From Drosophila pseudoobscura (taxonomy: Eukaryota > Arthropoda > Insecta > Diptera > Drosophilidae): a DNA stretch of 64,000 nucleotides. Of the stretch, positions 23,351 to 36,949 are shown piece by piece. Both the position numbers and the translations under genes were made by a program. Every line of letters begins with the position of its first letter. Positions within the stretch are counted from its first letter, which is position 1. The stretch is from positions 26,248,001-26,312,000 of the forward strand of contig NC_046681.1 of assembly GCF_009870125.1 (NCBI RefSeq), read 5' to 3'. Below the pieces are notes generated by a model that worked only from the letters and a program-made list of their open reading frames with translations, did no database searches and had not been told where the DNA came from.

Positions 23351-26300
23351 TCAGCCCACGGCTCCCATGGTCGAGACGCAGCTGGTGCTGATCAGGGGCT
23401 CCCTTGAGTTGACCGACGTATTGGATGGATCAATGGACAGCGTGAACGTGGACGTCTCCACCGAATCATGCTGGCTCTGGGTCTGCTCGTGTCGACGCGG
23501 TTTCACCAATTGGGCGGGATCCTTGTGCTGTACTCCGCCCTCGGCAGTGGCTGCCGGATAGCTGGACACACGCTTAAGGGTCTGGCAAAGAAAAGCCCAT
23601 CAATTATGGGCTTCTAGGATCCATAGGCAAATACAAACCTTATCGTTCAATAGCTCTGCAGCGGCCGTGGCAGCTGCCACCGATTCTGTGACCGGACAAA
23701 TGTTCTTGCTGGAGGAGAACTTTTTGCGCTTGCGCTTCAGCGCAGCAATGGCAGTTAGACCTGTAGGAGAAACATGTAGCGAGGGAGGGTTATGCTTGCG
23801 ATCTTAAGGTTCACCCACCGCTGGTTGTGTGAAAGAAGTGTGAGCCCACTCCCACGTGCGTGGGTGTTGGATTGATCGAGGCAGCGGGTGTTGGTGTGGG
23901 CGTGGCTGCTGCCGTTGGCGGAGTGGACTCTCCATGGTAGCCGTAGCCATGCTGAGGTGAGTTCTGGGCATATGTGACCCGCAACTGGCCATGCACTGGT
24001 GTGGTATTGTTTGAGTTATTGCACACAGAATCCTCCGACTTGGAGCGTCCCAGCATCTTGCTCACGTTGCCCACCTTGGCGGCTTCTATGAGGGTTCCTG
24101 GAAAAACATTTCGGCCATTAATGAACTGCTCTAATTTCGAAGATAGAGTTCCCAATACCCCATCGCTTCTTGTGTCCGGCTATGCGCTTGTTGTACGGCT
24201 TCAATGCGGACTTATTGTACTTGGTGACTGGGCCATTGGGCGTCACCGCAGCCGTTCCCTGTGTGGGCGATGTGGGGGACTCGGAGCCCCCACATCCCGC
24301 CTGCTGGCTCTGCTGTCGCTTGTGCATAAAGTTGGGCGTGAAGAGAGTGGAAATGGTTGAGCTGAGAATCTCGTGCTGGTTGTCATAGTTGTCCAGCGAT
24401 GTGGAAAACTCCGCCACGGGTGCCAAGGACCCCGTTGAGCCCGGCGGTGCGATATTGAAGCCCTTCATCAGGCGGCGCTCCTTCTGGCGATTCTTTTTGC
24501 CACCGCCTCCTGGTGCAGAATATGAAAATATAGCAGGGAACTCTTAGAGAAAGACGTGATATCCTCATAGTCAGCTTCTTGGTCTTACCACCACCTTGTC
24601 CGGCCGTCACATTCGTGTCCATGCCACTGTTCTTCAGTATCTCGACCAGCTCACAGCGGAAGGCGGATATATCCTGTTTGATCTCATTGACATCGTCCTC
24701 GGTGACGCCTTGGGACTCGGCCTTCCTCTGCTCCACCGTCACATAGCGACGCACCAGATTCCGCATGATCTGTTGGTACTTAAAATCGCGATCGCTGGCC
24801 TGTTGAGCCTTGCGCTGGAGGGAATTTAAGGATAGATCAGACAAATAAACTCCGACGCTTCCATGAGTAAGCCACCAACCCGTATCGTTTTCAGATGTTC
24901 CCTACGAGCTGCCGATGATCCACTGCAGAAGACCCGTCGCATCCACTTGCACGCATACCAGATGGACTTTGGAGTGGGAATAATATTAAACGGAGGTGGG
25001 CATGTCCCACCCTCCTCGAAGTAGCTAATCCAGAGCTTAGACCGAGCAAACTTCCACTCCACATCGGCACGTTCCTGCGATAAGCAAAAGAAAACTTCAG
25101 TTATCCGAAGAGCCATCTCAGGGGACACTTTTCGAGCTACCCACCGAAATCAGTTGATACGAATGATTCATCATGGCTATGAGCAGGTTGAGCAGCACAA
25201 CAATATTGATCACCGAGTAGGTGCCGAACATCAGCATGCCCCAAAAGCGTGTAAAGATCTTGATGCCGTCCAGCTCAAAGCTGTCCAAATCGATCAAACC
25301 AAACACAGCCCAGAAGAGGGTTTGTGTGGTCTCAAATAAACTGAAAGTAGAGAGTGAAGCTCATCTTTATATGAACCTCTTTTTAGGGAGATGTTGAGGC
25401 ACTCACTTGGAGAACCTACGCCATACAATACAGGCATTGGGATCATTGGTGCCATTCATATTGAGCAGCACACTGCTTGGAGAGACCTCCGGACAGCGTT
25501 TCTTTTCCAGATCCGCATAATACCTGAAAGAATCGATAGATGGTAGATGGTAGATTGGTGGATGATGATTGGGTGTACCCACCATAGTAGCTGATTAAGA
25601 CCACTGCCAAAGGCAAACAGCACCAGGACATATAGAAAGAAGAACTTCATGATGTCCATTACCATGCGTGACAGCGACACTTGCAGTGGCCCCAAATGTG
25701 GATTCACCGAAAAGATGTATACCAGTTTGAGGCTACTAAAAATGTTCGCCGCACTGAACAGGCCCTCCGATATGAGCATCGGGTCCCAGGCATCCCAACG
25801 TTCGCGCGGCAGATCGGTGGCATGGGAATTGTAGATCATCTCCTTTTGCACCTAAAAGCGAGAGAAGAGTTTTCCTCAGAACTGAATCGAATGTGACTGG
25901 TATGGAGAATTCCTCACCTGAAAGAAGGACACCACTCTCAGAGCAACAGTAGCCACATACAGGGAATTCGTAACAAAATCGATCACATTCCACATATCGT
26001 TGAGATACTCCTGCAGACCCACGTCCCAGAGCTGCTTGACCTCGCTCCAGATAAGGCCACTCACCCACGACAGGATGAGCCACTCGATGAAGGTGGGCTT
26101 GGCGCCCCGCTTGGTGGGCACCTCCTCCACCTTGTTCAGAATGTTCGAGTCGTCGGCAAAGAACCAGCCCCCAATGAAGGTCTCAATGCGCTGGGAGGCC
26201 AGCATCAATAGAACTGCATAGGTGGAATGGTATCGTAAGTGGAGGATTGGTTGCTGAGAGTTTCGGGAGGGGAGCGGAGCGGCGCTTAACGAGTACTCAC

Positions 26301-27587
26301 AGAGAAAGGTGAAGTAGGAGGCGCTGTGGCAGATGAACTTGATGAAGGGCTTCCGCATGGTCTGGCCAATGCCGGAGTAAGGGGCCAGGATGTAGGCCAG
26401 CGAGAATATGGGGAACATAATCCCAATGCGAATGATATCCACGGCCTGCAGTGCCATATTCTTCCGCCTGAATCCGGGCAGACCCTCGTACCAAATGCTC
26501 GCCAGCAGCTGCTGCACATTCGAGTGGGCCACAAACTGGTAGGGACAAGCAGAGTATTCGATTATTATCCCAGATGAGAAAGGGGTATAGCCTCACTAAC
26601 TTTCTTTTGCCGCAGTTTGATGGCCAACTTGAGGCGATTTAAATGCATCCGTTCACCATGTTCGTAGATCGGACCGGTGGGATCGTGGTTAAGCAGTATC
26701 TCCAGCTCGTGGGAGGTGCGGGTGTGGTCCAGCAGGGCAGTGGCAAAGTCCTGGCACTGCTTACGCAGTTCCTGGTATTCATTCTGCAAGGGAATCAAGA
26801 ATCGTTATGGGTTAGCCTTGCAGTGCACCCAATAATCACCTTAAATTCGTGCTCGAGGAAACTGAGACGCCGCAGCTCCCAGGACAGCTCGAAGGCCGTG
26901 AGTATAGGATCCTTGGATGAGAGTGCTATGAGGCTGGGACTGGCCAGGGCCCTGTACGCATTGATGCGCGATCGCGAGTGCCTAAGAGAGTCCTCCTGCC
27001 GTGATTGGACGCACTCATCGCAGCCACAGCGCACGTCATGGGGCATGGGCAGGACGGCGCCACGATCCAGGAGAATCTTGATTATCTCGTAATTGTCCCG
27101 ATGGGCAGCCAGTATAAGCGGCGTGATGTCCGGAGTAAATGTGGATGTGTCCTCCGAGGCAGACTCCCAGCTCTAAAGGGAATAGTATATTCAGTGATTT
27201 TAGGCGAAAAATAAGGTACGAGTCGGATCCACTCACATGATTCCCTTCGTTGTGGAAGGTGACATTCTCGTGGTCCAGCAGCACCTCCACAGCCTCCACA
27301 AACTCCTCAGAGATGGAGTGCAGCAGGGCATCCTTCGTGTCCACATTGTAGTTGATCAGCAGCTCCACCATCTCCAGGTTCTCGTTGTCAATGGCCATCA
27401 GCAGGGCAGTGCGTCCCAGCGGATCCACACAGTTCACATTGATGTAGTCCGTGTCCTGTGCCTTCTGCAGCATCCTTCGAGTGCCGGCCATGTCACCGCG
27501 CTCCACGGCCAGCAGGAACTTCTTCTCCTCAAGAGTGAGCTGTCGGATCTCCTGATGCGGTCGGATGGTGTTCTCCTCCTCCATCAT
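23351..27587 (-). CDS. Trpgamma: Trpgamma, TRPC-type cation channel
   Basis: Fourteen coding exons on the minus strand, in order: 27587-27237, 27172-26840, 26783-26601, 26535-26301, 26213-25918, 25851-25583, 25523-25407, 25340-25145, 25074-24880, 24814-24589, 24509-24159, 24097-23819, 23760-23639 and 23581-23351. All junctions keep phase and give 1127 aa from ATG 27587 ([12 protein letters not shown]). N-terminal ankyrin-type repeats (about 30-200, e.g. [20 protein letters not shown]) precede the TRP_2 region and six membrane segments (about 310-658). The pore helix FWAVFGLID lies near 605-612, S6 [17 protein letters not shown] near 636-652, and the TRP box [10 protein letters not shown] near 666-675. 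The long cytosolic tail ends ...[12 protein letters not shown]. The family forms Ca2+-permeable channels with TRP/TRPL subunits at the plasma membrane. The C-terminal third is the least conserved part relative to D. melanogaster. Upstream in-frame exons may extend the N-terminus. Confidence 0.96.
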
Positions 27588-27843
27588 GCCGTGGATGCTG
27601 TGACGCTGTGGGGATACAGAAAGGTATTTGGAGCTGCCTTCAGCGATCAGACAGTTGGACCCACCTTGACACGCCTGGCCGGCTCGATCTGGACTGCTAT
27701 GTGGCCACTGCCACTGCTCTCGCTGCCCAATTTCTTGTCGGCATTCTCCGAGGCATCCGCTCCATTCTTGATCTTATTAAGGATGGGCGCCAGAACCGAT
27801 TTCCTTCGTGCGGGGCTCACAAAGTGTAGCTTTTTTCCGTCCT
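27588..27843 (-). CDS. Trpgamma: Trpgamma upstream in-frame sequence (5' extension, exons 27843-27665 and 27605-27588)
   Basis: The exon carrying ATG 27587 begins at 27605 after a CCCCACAG acceptor with RHSIHG in frame before the first methionine. The next exon upstream, 27843-27665, is bounded by TTACCCACAG and AAG|GTGGGT and reads EDGKKLHFVSPARRKSVLAP in frame, then ...HIAVQIEPARRVK with no stop. It is either a coding N-terminal extension or an open 5' UTR. No ATG is in frame within it. Confidence 0.6.
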
Positions 27844-30447
27844 CTGTGGGTAAACAGAATTACATTTCATGAGTACCACTGCAGGCCGCACACCTCCCTC
27901 CACACTCTGCAGAGATGTCTGGCAGAGATAATCGAGTTAACACAGTACCCGTACGGCCTTGAACAACCACACCCGACCCCACCCCACTCCACACAGGCAG
28001 ACAGACTCTGTTCAAGGCCACACGCCCGGCAGAACTCCATGGAAATCATCAAATTGCCATTAACACTTATTTGCACTGATTTTCGATAGCCTTTGCTGAG
28101 CCGCAAATGAAATCATAATATCCAAGCGTAAAATGCAAACGCAAAAGGAAAACAATGAAAAGACAAAAACGCCGGAAAAACTCGCAAATGCTCGGTCGAA
28201 ATGCTGGATACCCTTACAGATGCATTGTCATGACATACCTATTTTGAAAACTATAGAGATAAACTATAATTCACACCACAATAAACTTCGCATATATTGA
28301 AAATCATTGAATTAACTAAGATTAACTGCAGAATCTGACTTGATTTTTAGTCATATTTTTCCTATGGGACCGACAAATGATCTGCTTTTTTTTGAGTCAT
28401 TATTTTAAATGTTTCCTTGAGAGAAAACCAATAAATAAATTAGTCTAAATCCTTTTGGGAACAGCGGATATATTAGTAGTGCCGCGGCCCTTGCCGCAGT
28501 AACAGTGACGGCTCAGAGCACACCTCTGGCTTGGTCCGTCTTGTTATTCTGCTAACTCTGCATTGCAAACATCTCCTTAAGATCATCATTCCCCTACGAA
28601 GGGTATACAAAAAGCAAAAAGAAAAAAGTGAAAGCGCAAAAGCAAACACAAACACGCGGCGTATACGCGATGTGGGGGGTTCCTTTAGAGGGTGGCAAGA
28701 GAAATCTGGGTCAATTATTGCTTGCATATTAAAAAGCACTGCACGCACACTGACACACACACACACAGACACAGACAGTGACAAAAGCTGCCTGTCTGCG
28801 TATGTGTGTGTGCGTGTGTGGGTGTGGGTGTTGTGTGAGGTTCGCTGATGTTGTCAGTTTTTGGCATTTAATTTCAAATGACATTGGCTGCATCGGTAGC
28901 CTAACACACATCAACACCCCAAAGTAACCCCCACTACCCTCAGCACCCAGCGCCCACTGCGCCCCAAACATATTTTTCCCCATGCCTGGGTGCTCCTTCA
29001 AACCCCCCAACCTTATTCGTATCCACACCCACATGCGCCATAAAATATGCAACGTTGTTTGCAGAGCCCTAGACTTGGCATTGGCAGTGTTTTGGGGGTG
29101 CTGGTGGGTGGCGTGTAGGATTTGTTCAAACATTTTTTAAATATTTTTTGATTTTGGGGAAAGTTATAGCTTGTGGGTAGAGAATGGTTAAACAGACTAA
29201 AGGAGGTACGCTTTGAATGTGATGAAAAACGAAATTTAGAAATAAATGCTTACAGAAGAAGCTTAAGGATATTTAAGGATAAAGACTGTAGATTATTAAG
29301 AAGTGATATGTTGATTAACTGTTGAATCCGTTGAAAATAATTACAATTTCAGTCATAACTAAAACTAAGCTAAATAAATATGTGTGTTTGCACGCCATCT
29401 CCAATAGAAGCGCCATACAAGGATACATTCATTATTCAGCAACTTGGTTAAACCCCTACATTTTTAAATTAACTTTGAAATGTTCTGTCTTTTCCACAGA
29501 AAAGAACTTTCGGACAAGGCAAAGTGGTTGCCTTCTTCGTTGCCTTCGTTTCACGTGCGTTGAACTTTCATTGATTGCACCTATAACCTACAACGAGACG
29601 AACACACACATAAATATTAAATACATGTGTGTCTGACACACAGATACAAAATACATGTATGCGCGCATGGGTGCCTCCAGTGGTGTGAGTCTGCGCAGGA
29701 CCTAACCTAGGACAATTCCGTTTTGGGTTGTCGTAGGTCGTGTGCACAGGAAACCACAGCGAAAATGGCGACGGCTATGCCGCCATTTTGCACCCAACCC
29801 TAACTCACATACACATAGACATTTTGCTCGTTTCACGGCTGGCATACTAATCACCTGCTTGAACCATCGAAATGCTATTGATTGACCTGAAAACCGAGTA
29901 CGAGTACTCGTATTAGCCAACATCAAACCTCAAACAGCTGCGATTTGTCCTGGTTAGGAGTACATTTAATATTCATTTGCCATTGTCACTAGCTGACTTA
30001 ATGATGAGCTCTTTTAGTGGGCTAAGGACTGGTCTGAAAACGAGTCAAAACGATAAGTTTTACCCACACTTCAGTATTAATCCTTGAAAGCCATATGACT
30101 CCCACCTAACAAGGTTGGGGCTATAAGGTTTATCTTCTTTCTCGCCTTTAAAATATGTGCCACTTTTTTCCATCTTATTATCCCCATTTCCATAATTCAA
30201 CGTTCAATGTTCTTTCGCCCATAAAAATTGATGAAAATCCGCACTAAACAGATATTTAGGACTTGCCATTTGTTCAACTTAAGTCTAAAAAATTCCCCCC
30301 AAGTTTGTTTGACCCATTTATGGGATATTTGGCTATTCAAGGCATAAGTAATCCAGCAAGGAAAGACATTGTCTTCGTGCAACTGCCGCGTACGTGGCGC
30401 ATACGTAATGCGAATTTTGTACGAGGGATTTGGCAAGTTTTGCTTAC
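27844..30447 (-). other. Trpgamma 5' intron (27844-30447)
   Basis: Long intron with CA/TG microsatellites (28753-28850) and GA-rich tracts. No other gene is recognised. Confidence 0.5.
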
Positions 30448-30490
30448 CTTCGCCTTCTTCGCCGGTTTTCGCATCGCTCCATTTCGACAA
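30448..30490 (-). CDS. Trpgamma: Trpgamma upstream exon (in-frame, no ATG)
   Basis: 43-nt exon between a CCCATCTCAG acceptor and a GAAG|GTAAG donor. It reads LSKWSDAKTGEEGE in phase with the exon at 27843 (the joined codon gives GEEGE-EDGKK). The alternative frame, which contains an ATG, hits a stop in the next exon, so this frame is the only one that stays open. Confidence 0.55.
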
Positions 30491-33400
30491 CTGAGATGGG
30501 AGAAAATAACAGAGAGGGAGAGAGAGAGAAAATATGCATATTAGTTAGTTAGTTTTGTTAGTTAAGGTAGTTCAGGGAATTGGCAATTCATAAATGGTGT
30601 CTTTTACAATTTTCAAGCACATTTTATCTAGTAATATGTACTATGGTGAATCCGGTAGATAATCCGCTTAAATATATCCTACTTATTAGTATTGAAATTA
30701 ATTAGTAAATTACTTTTGCTTTGGTTACCAATTTCCCAATCAATCTCTGGGAGATAATCTCGTTATATTCCTCCAAACTCCCTGCCCCATCCAAATCAAT
30801 CTCTAAAACCCATTTCCCTCTTTGAGATTTCCATTTAAATCGTTGTCTCTGTCTGTCACTATCATCGAAAATTTTGCAAATTTAAAATTGATGATTTCCG
30901 CCTTGGAAATGTTCTCGAATTTCCCAAACAGACGACAGACCTTGACAGCAGGTTCACCTTACCCTTAGACCAGGCTTGCTCCCAGTCTCTGCCACAGTCT
31001 CTTTCTGTGTCCCTGCCACTGACTCTGCCACAGGCTCTGCCACAGTCTCTGTCCCTGCTGCTGTTCCTTCCTGCCGCCAAAAACAAACCAAAACCTTGAC
31101 ACACAGAGAACAACAACAAGAACAAGAACAGAGACAGCCTCAGTTGCAGTTGCAAGAGCAATGGCAGTGTCTGTGGCAGCAACAAACAGCAGATAATTAA
31201 ATGTCAAGATTGCAGTACCAACTACCAGGAGAGAGGGGCGGTGCCAGAGGATGTGGGATGGGAGACACTGAACATTGGTTGTTGCCTTCACGCCTGACCA
31301 AACCAGCAGCCACATCCAAAAACCGCACACACAAGCAGGAAGGAAAGATAACTTTTGGTGGTAGAAGCAGCCTTAGATACCCTTGCAGATCCATCTTTTC
31401 TTTTGGTAATATACATATAACAAAATCCGATTTGTATGGAAGGTTGTAAGGTTTTACACAGAAGTTATTAAAACTGATGCTGATTGTGGCCAGATACTCG
31501 AACTCCCTCCTGTTCAAATATTGCATAATAAATGATCAAAGTCAGCCATTACCTAATCTCTCCACCAGTACACTCTTTAAGGCCCAGACATATCCGTAGG
31601 CGGATAGGGAAGACACTACGTCGTTACCCTCCCATTCGCGCGCACTAATTTCCTGTCGAGCTTCAGGTTCAGGTTTGTCGCTTCACCTCCAGCGAAGGTC
31701 TCGCACATCCGGCTGATGTTGGGGGCTGCTTTTGGGGTCTGCCGATGCTGATGCACTCGGCAGCTGAAAGCAGATGCAGTGGCAGGCCCCAGGTGGAGCC
31801 GTGAATGGGGAGGAGAAGCAGAATGGCATAAATCTGGCATGCATGCCTCGAGTGTCCTTGTTGCGGGCAACAACGCCAACGACTTGTGGCTCCTCTGGTC
31901 CCAACGCACAGACATTCACACACACACACAGATACAGCTACAAATACAGACATAAAATGCGTGTCCTTGGCTCGTGCAGCAGGCAAAGACAACGTCGAGG
32001 ACAGCCAGCAAAAACAACAGTAACAGCAGCTGAAAGCAGGAGGATTCCGGACAAACATTGCACAAATTGCAACACTCGACACAGAAACAGGTAGGCAGAG
32101 CAAAATGTAGAGAGAAAGAGAGATAGATAGATAGAGATGGTTAGAGGGTCAGCGGGAGAAGAAAAGAGAGAAAGGCGGCATTCCAAGCGTTGCAAAAATG
32201 CAATGGGCTTTTTATGGTACTCTATGCGTCGAATGAAGTAAGGATACATTAGGAAAGGTTAAAAATTAGAGTCGAAGAACTTAAGTATTAAATTAAGATA
32301 AGACTAAGATTAAGTATGTAGAGCTATACCATACTGAAAAGCCCTAAGAAGTTGCAGAAAGTTAAAGGAAAATTATGCAAAAATTATACCTTACACATCA
32401 AAGGCTTCTCATTCCTTAAAGCTGAAGAAATCTCTATTGTCCAACATAATATGATACTCATTCCCAATCTGCATCGGGCAAAAGGGTATGCAAAGAAGAC
32501 CCCAATGCGAAAGCAATAGAGATTTTCAGATTTTTCCAAGTTTGTTTTCGTTCTTTTCGTGTTTTTGTTTTTGTTTGCGGCAGTAACTTGAGTCTGAAGA
32601 TGAGGCTGAGAGGATGCAACCCAAGGCAACGGCAACTACTTGGCGCCGCCTCTCGACGCGTCACGCCCCCTTCACTATTTCTCCCCACTCTGCTGCTGCT
32701 GCTGCTCCTCCATACTGCCACCTACCATCTCTCCCCCCTGTGTGGAGGAGAAGGCCAAACGCAAGCTGCTTGAGAAAAGGGAAAAGTTCAAAGTGTAGGA
32801 CGGCGACCATACAAATCAAAATTCAATGCAAGAAAAGGCCCCCACCCCACCCCCACACACACACACACACACACGCACCCAATTTTCATATGGAAATGCA
32901 GGTCGGCATTACGTATACGCCGTGTTCCTAGCAATTAAACGCGAACTTAGCGACCAGATGTTGTTGCTGTTGGTGTTTTCTGTTGCCGTTGCTGTTGCAG
33001 CTGTTTGCCGCTGTCCTTGAGCGCCTTCTAATTGAGGGCACTGCACTCGGTCGGCGGTGACCCCAAGGCACCCCTTTGCCATGCCACCGCCACCACTCTT
33101 CGTGCCACCACTTTTTTGCCACATGTTTCAACCCTTTCATTAAGCCCTTTGCCAAAAGGATATGCTGATTCTTACTCTATGTTTGGCACTGCCTAGGAGA
33201 ATGCATTTCAGGGGTTAGGAGATCTTCTATTGGAGCCGTATATAACAGTTTTTGGCCTGCAAAGTTTTCTGTGTCTCCAAAGTTGATTCACATCGAATAA
33301 CTATATCATTTATCCAGCAAAAAACAATCTACTACCTTAAAGGGTAACAAAATCTTCGGCCTTCAAAGTAAAGCTTCCTTTCGTGTTGATGTTTTGTTTT

Positions 33401-34851
33401 TGCCTAACAGCTGTTTAGCTGTTTCCCTGTCCCTGCGCTCAATCCTTTATGTGCGGATTGTTATATGTATTTGGTCCTTTGTGTGCGTCTTCTGAATGTG
33501 TGTGTGTGTGTCCGCTTCCGTTGAGGGCGCAACATGCAAAGGCAAATGAATCAAATTTCTTGCCTGTGTTCGTATTTGTATTTGTGTTTCTTGCATTTAT
33601 TTGCATGCAACGCAGACCTCGAGCGGGGAGCAGGGGCGCTTAACAACAGTTGAACTGCAACTGTGTGCATGACACAAACACACACATGCATACACTAGCA
33701 CCCTCACACAGACACACACCATTGCATCAAAAAAGTAGGTTAACAAGTTTTTACGGTTAAATTTTGTTGAAAATACACGAAAGGTAAAAGCACGCTTTCT
33801 GAAGAAAGCTGAAAGAAAGTGCAGGTGGATAAAGTTCGATGGTCATGAAGATTTACAGACATATGTACATATGACTGTTAAAATAATGTGAATCATAAAT
33901 AAAGGGATATACAAAATGTTTGCTCAAAAACCAATCAAACAAAATCTTTATTCTGATTCTTTTCTTTTGATTGTGATTCTTTTGAAATATTGGGAGCACG
34001 CCCGACCCTACCTTGGCATTTACGAAGACACCAATCACCTGCCAGACGGCTATTCAATGAGGTTAGTATATCTATTGTAACTTGAAGAGTAGAGACAAGA
34101 CTTCAGACATTTTCACACAAGATATTAAGAGTATTAACGTTGGATTTTTCATTTAAGGAGATCTTAAACTCTTTTGTTGGTCAAACCGTTAGATGATTAA
34201 TATGGACACAAGAAGTTTAAATTAAACGCGAAGGACACTCTTACATTTCTATACATCCCATATTATCATAAAATTATCTATTTCTTTCTTTATTCCTAGT
34301 ATTCCCTCTAATTCCCTGAATGATATCCCTCCATCATCTCCGATTTGTCCCCACTCTATCTATTACATTCCTACATTGCTCAGATATTTCGGTATTTGGC
34401 ATATTCTCACCATTATCCCTGTAAGAATATCGCAATAAACTTACAATTATTTATAAGCATCTACAGAAAAATGCGCTTCTCTTGTCCTCCAACTGTTTCT
34501 TTTTCACATTTATTTTCCGTTGAGCTAATCAAAGAGCTCTCGAGTGCCAAGCAACTCCTTAAACTTCTAGAAAACAGCAAATTAGATGAGAAATATCACT
34601 CCTTATCCTTATCCTTCTTGAAAACCCCTCTCCCATGCCACCCATCGACCCCTATCCAACGAAAGAGCTGCATGGAAATTGAGAAACTGGGACAAGTGGA
34701 CGACACTGAAGAGTCATCGACAGCAAGATGTGGAGGAGAACGACCACCTGGCCGGGTCAAAGGCCACCGGGCAAACAATGAAAAAAGTGGCAAGAAGCAA
34801 ATAATGATTCTCCTTATCATTGTATCTCCCTCCCCTCACTTTGTGACTCAC
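30491..34851 (-). other. Trpgamma 5' intron (30491-34851)
   Basis: Low-complexity tracts include CAG/CTG-rich 30985-31190, CTG at 32690-32710 and CACA near 32845-32875. The open frames in this stretch look like repeat translation. No gene is recognised. Confidence 0.45.
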
Positions 34852-35001
34852 CTTGAGTTGAGATTTCCTCTTGAGAGCGGCAATTGAACGGGTTTGCTGT
34901 CGTAGAACCTCCAGTGCACCTCCGTTGGCAGCGACGTTAGCAGCGACGTTGACGTTGACAGCGACAGTGAGTTGAAAATTATTTTCGTTTTTCAGTTGTA
35001 T
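34852..35001 (-). CDS. Trpgamma: Candidate most 5' Trpgamma exon in the window (open frame, 5' border unknown)
   Basis: An AAG|GTGAGT donor at 34851/34850 ends an open frame of 50 codons in phase 0, matching the phase-0 start of the 30490 exon. The 3' part reads IAALKRKSQLK. The upstream part is an alanine/valine/asparagine repeat encoded by GTCGCTGC-type units and is bounded by an in-frame stop at 35002-35004. There is no methionine. It could be 5' UTR, an exon entered from an upstream splice site, or a non-AUG start. Confidence 0.4.
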
Positions 35002-36949
35002 TTAGTTTTCTGAAAAATGATTCCTGCCAAAAACTGTAATCGACAGAAGAGTAGCGATTTTTGAGGCGCGAATACCATTTGCTTAAACTCTCACGAAATC
35101 AGATTTTGTTTTCATATTTTTTCTTTTCTTTTGTTTGAGAAATACTCTTGCCAGAAGGGGGTAGGGGACTTGAAAAGTGGTTGATGGGGCGTATAATTAA
35201 TAGGAATTTCAAGGGTATGTTTAGAAGAAAACAGAAATGAAGTAATGGCTGAATTCATTGATTTCTGAATGATTAGAATAGAATGAAATATGAGAAGAGT
35301 TGTTTAAAGAATTTACGGAATGGGTAACGCATGGAATGTTTGAAGAATTTTGTTGATTGTTTGATCGTTTTGGAATTGCTTACAGGGAGAGTGGAGTTGA
35401 AATGGGACCTGAAATAAAAACCATTTTAAGTGAAGGCATTTTATTAACAAATATTTGGAATGACACGGAATTAAAGTCTCCCCCTTCTTGCAAAGAGTAT
35501 ACCACGTTCGGTTCCGCTTGAATTTCCGTCAAACGTTCCCCCTTTTTTTCTTCGCTTTGGTTGTTTACGAGTGCCCCTCGAGGAGCGGCGCGAAAAAGAT
35601 GAAAAACATTTCGTTTTAATTATAAACAATTAGCATTGCAAATCTCTTTTCAATATTTTCATTGGATTTTCATGATTCCTTTGTTTTGGCTTTAATTACA
35701 CGTTTGGACGTTTTGAATGATTCTTAACGTTTAGTTCATTTAGCTTGTTAGAATATCTCACTTATTTTTGAGATTTTGAGATATTTTGGGCAACATTCCG
35801 TTTCTCTTTCACTACAAATAACCTTACACAAATTGGAATTTGTTATAGCAGCAACCGGAATGAGTTGGGGGCGCGGGACTGCATATTTCCGTTACGTGCA
35901 GTGCAACCGGAAGTCCACACAAAGGTACACACACACACACAGGCACACTCGAGTGCAGGGGATTTTTTTCGTGCTGTTGGTTTTCGTAACTTTCAAGAGG
36001 GTGTTTGACCCATAAATGAATTTATGCCAATTTAGAAGGGCTAACACCATTGTGCCTCCCCAGGGGAGGGTCGGAATTACAGTCAGAGGGGGGTGCTCTA
36101 TGAAGGATGGGATGGAGCGTTGGCTAACCAATTAAAACATATTTTTTTTTATTGTGGAATGGTTGCTTGTTTGTTCCCCAGTCGGGGGTCGCTGGCTCCA
36201 TGAGCAAACAGCATTTTCGGAGCAACATAACCGGATATATTTGTGCAATTATTTTAATGGCATGCGACGCCCACACACACACACACACACACTCACGAGT
36301 TAAAGAGCAAGGGACTGAGCCAAGCCCATTTTTCATTAGAATTTTACTTTCTATACCCCCCTCTAAATACCGCTTGTTGCCTGCCAAAATAATGTTTGTT
36401 TTTTTTCACTTTAATAATTGGGAATATATTTCTACCCGTCGTGGTTTTACTTCTATGTGTGTTTTTATTTGTAGCTGCCGCGATTTCCTCTCGACGAGTT
36501 TTCCATGTGCCTTGGCCAGCTGTCGACTTGCAACTGGCCCCAAAAACGGAACGGAAAGCACGGAATGGCTAAAACTGCAAGGACTCCCACGAACATTGCA
36601 GCGAAGACGAAGCCGCGTCACGAAGCGTCGGGCGAGGCGGGGACTGGAGCGGCTCAAGGGAGAATTTCCATTAATGAAAACTCAATGAAAACGGAAAGCC
36701 GGCTGCATGCTGCGCAAAGCGCATGTGTGTGTAGTAAACAGCGGCCAGGATAATGAACTTTGTGGCACCAGGTCATAGTACAAAGAGGAGTGGTGGGTAG
36801 AGGAGGTTGAATGCAGCACATAATAATCCAATGAGATGTTCAAATTATTTAGGCACTCTTAACTTATTTTCTCTTTAGCTGTATTTAAATAGCAAATGCA
36901 AAATTAAAAAAAAAAAAATTTGTTTTTGAAATACCCGCGTGTACATAGC

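Noticed and set aside
28201..28240. TACCCTTACAG and, at 31379, TACCCTTGCAGATCC as DINE-1 starts
   Set aside because: Only the first 11-12 bases match; the following blocks are missing.
34345..34887. 180-codon plus-strand open frame
   Set aside because: Its 3' part is antisense to the candidate Trpgamma 5' exon and the rest shows no coding character.
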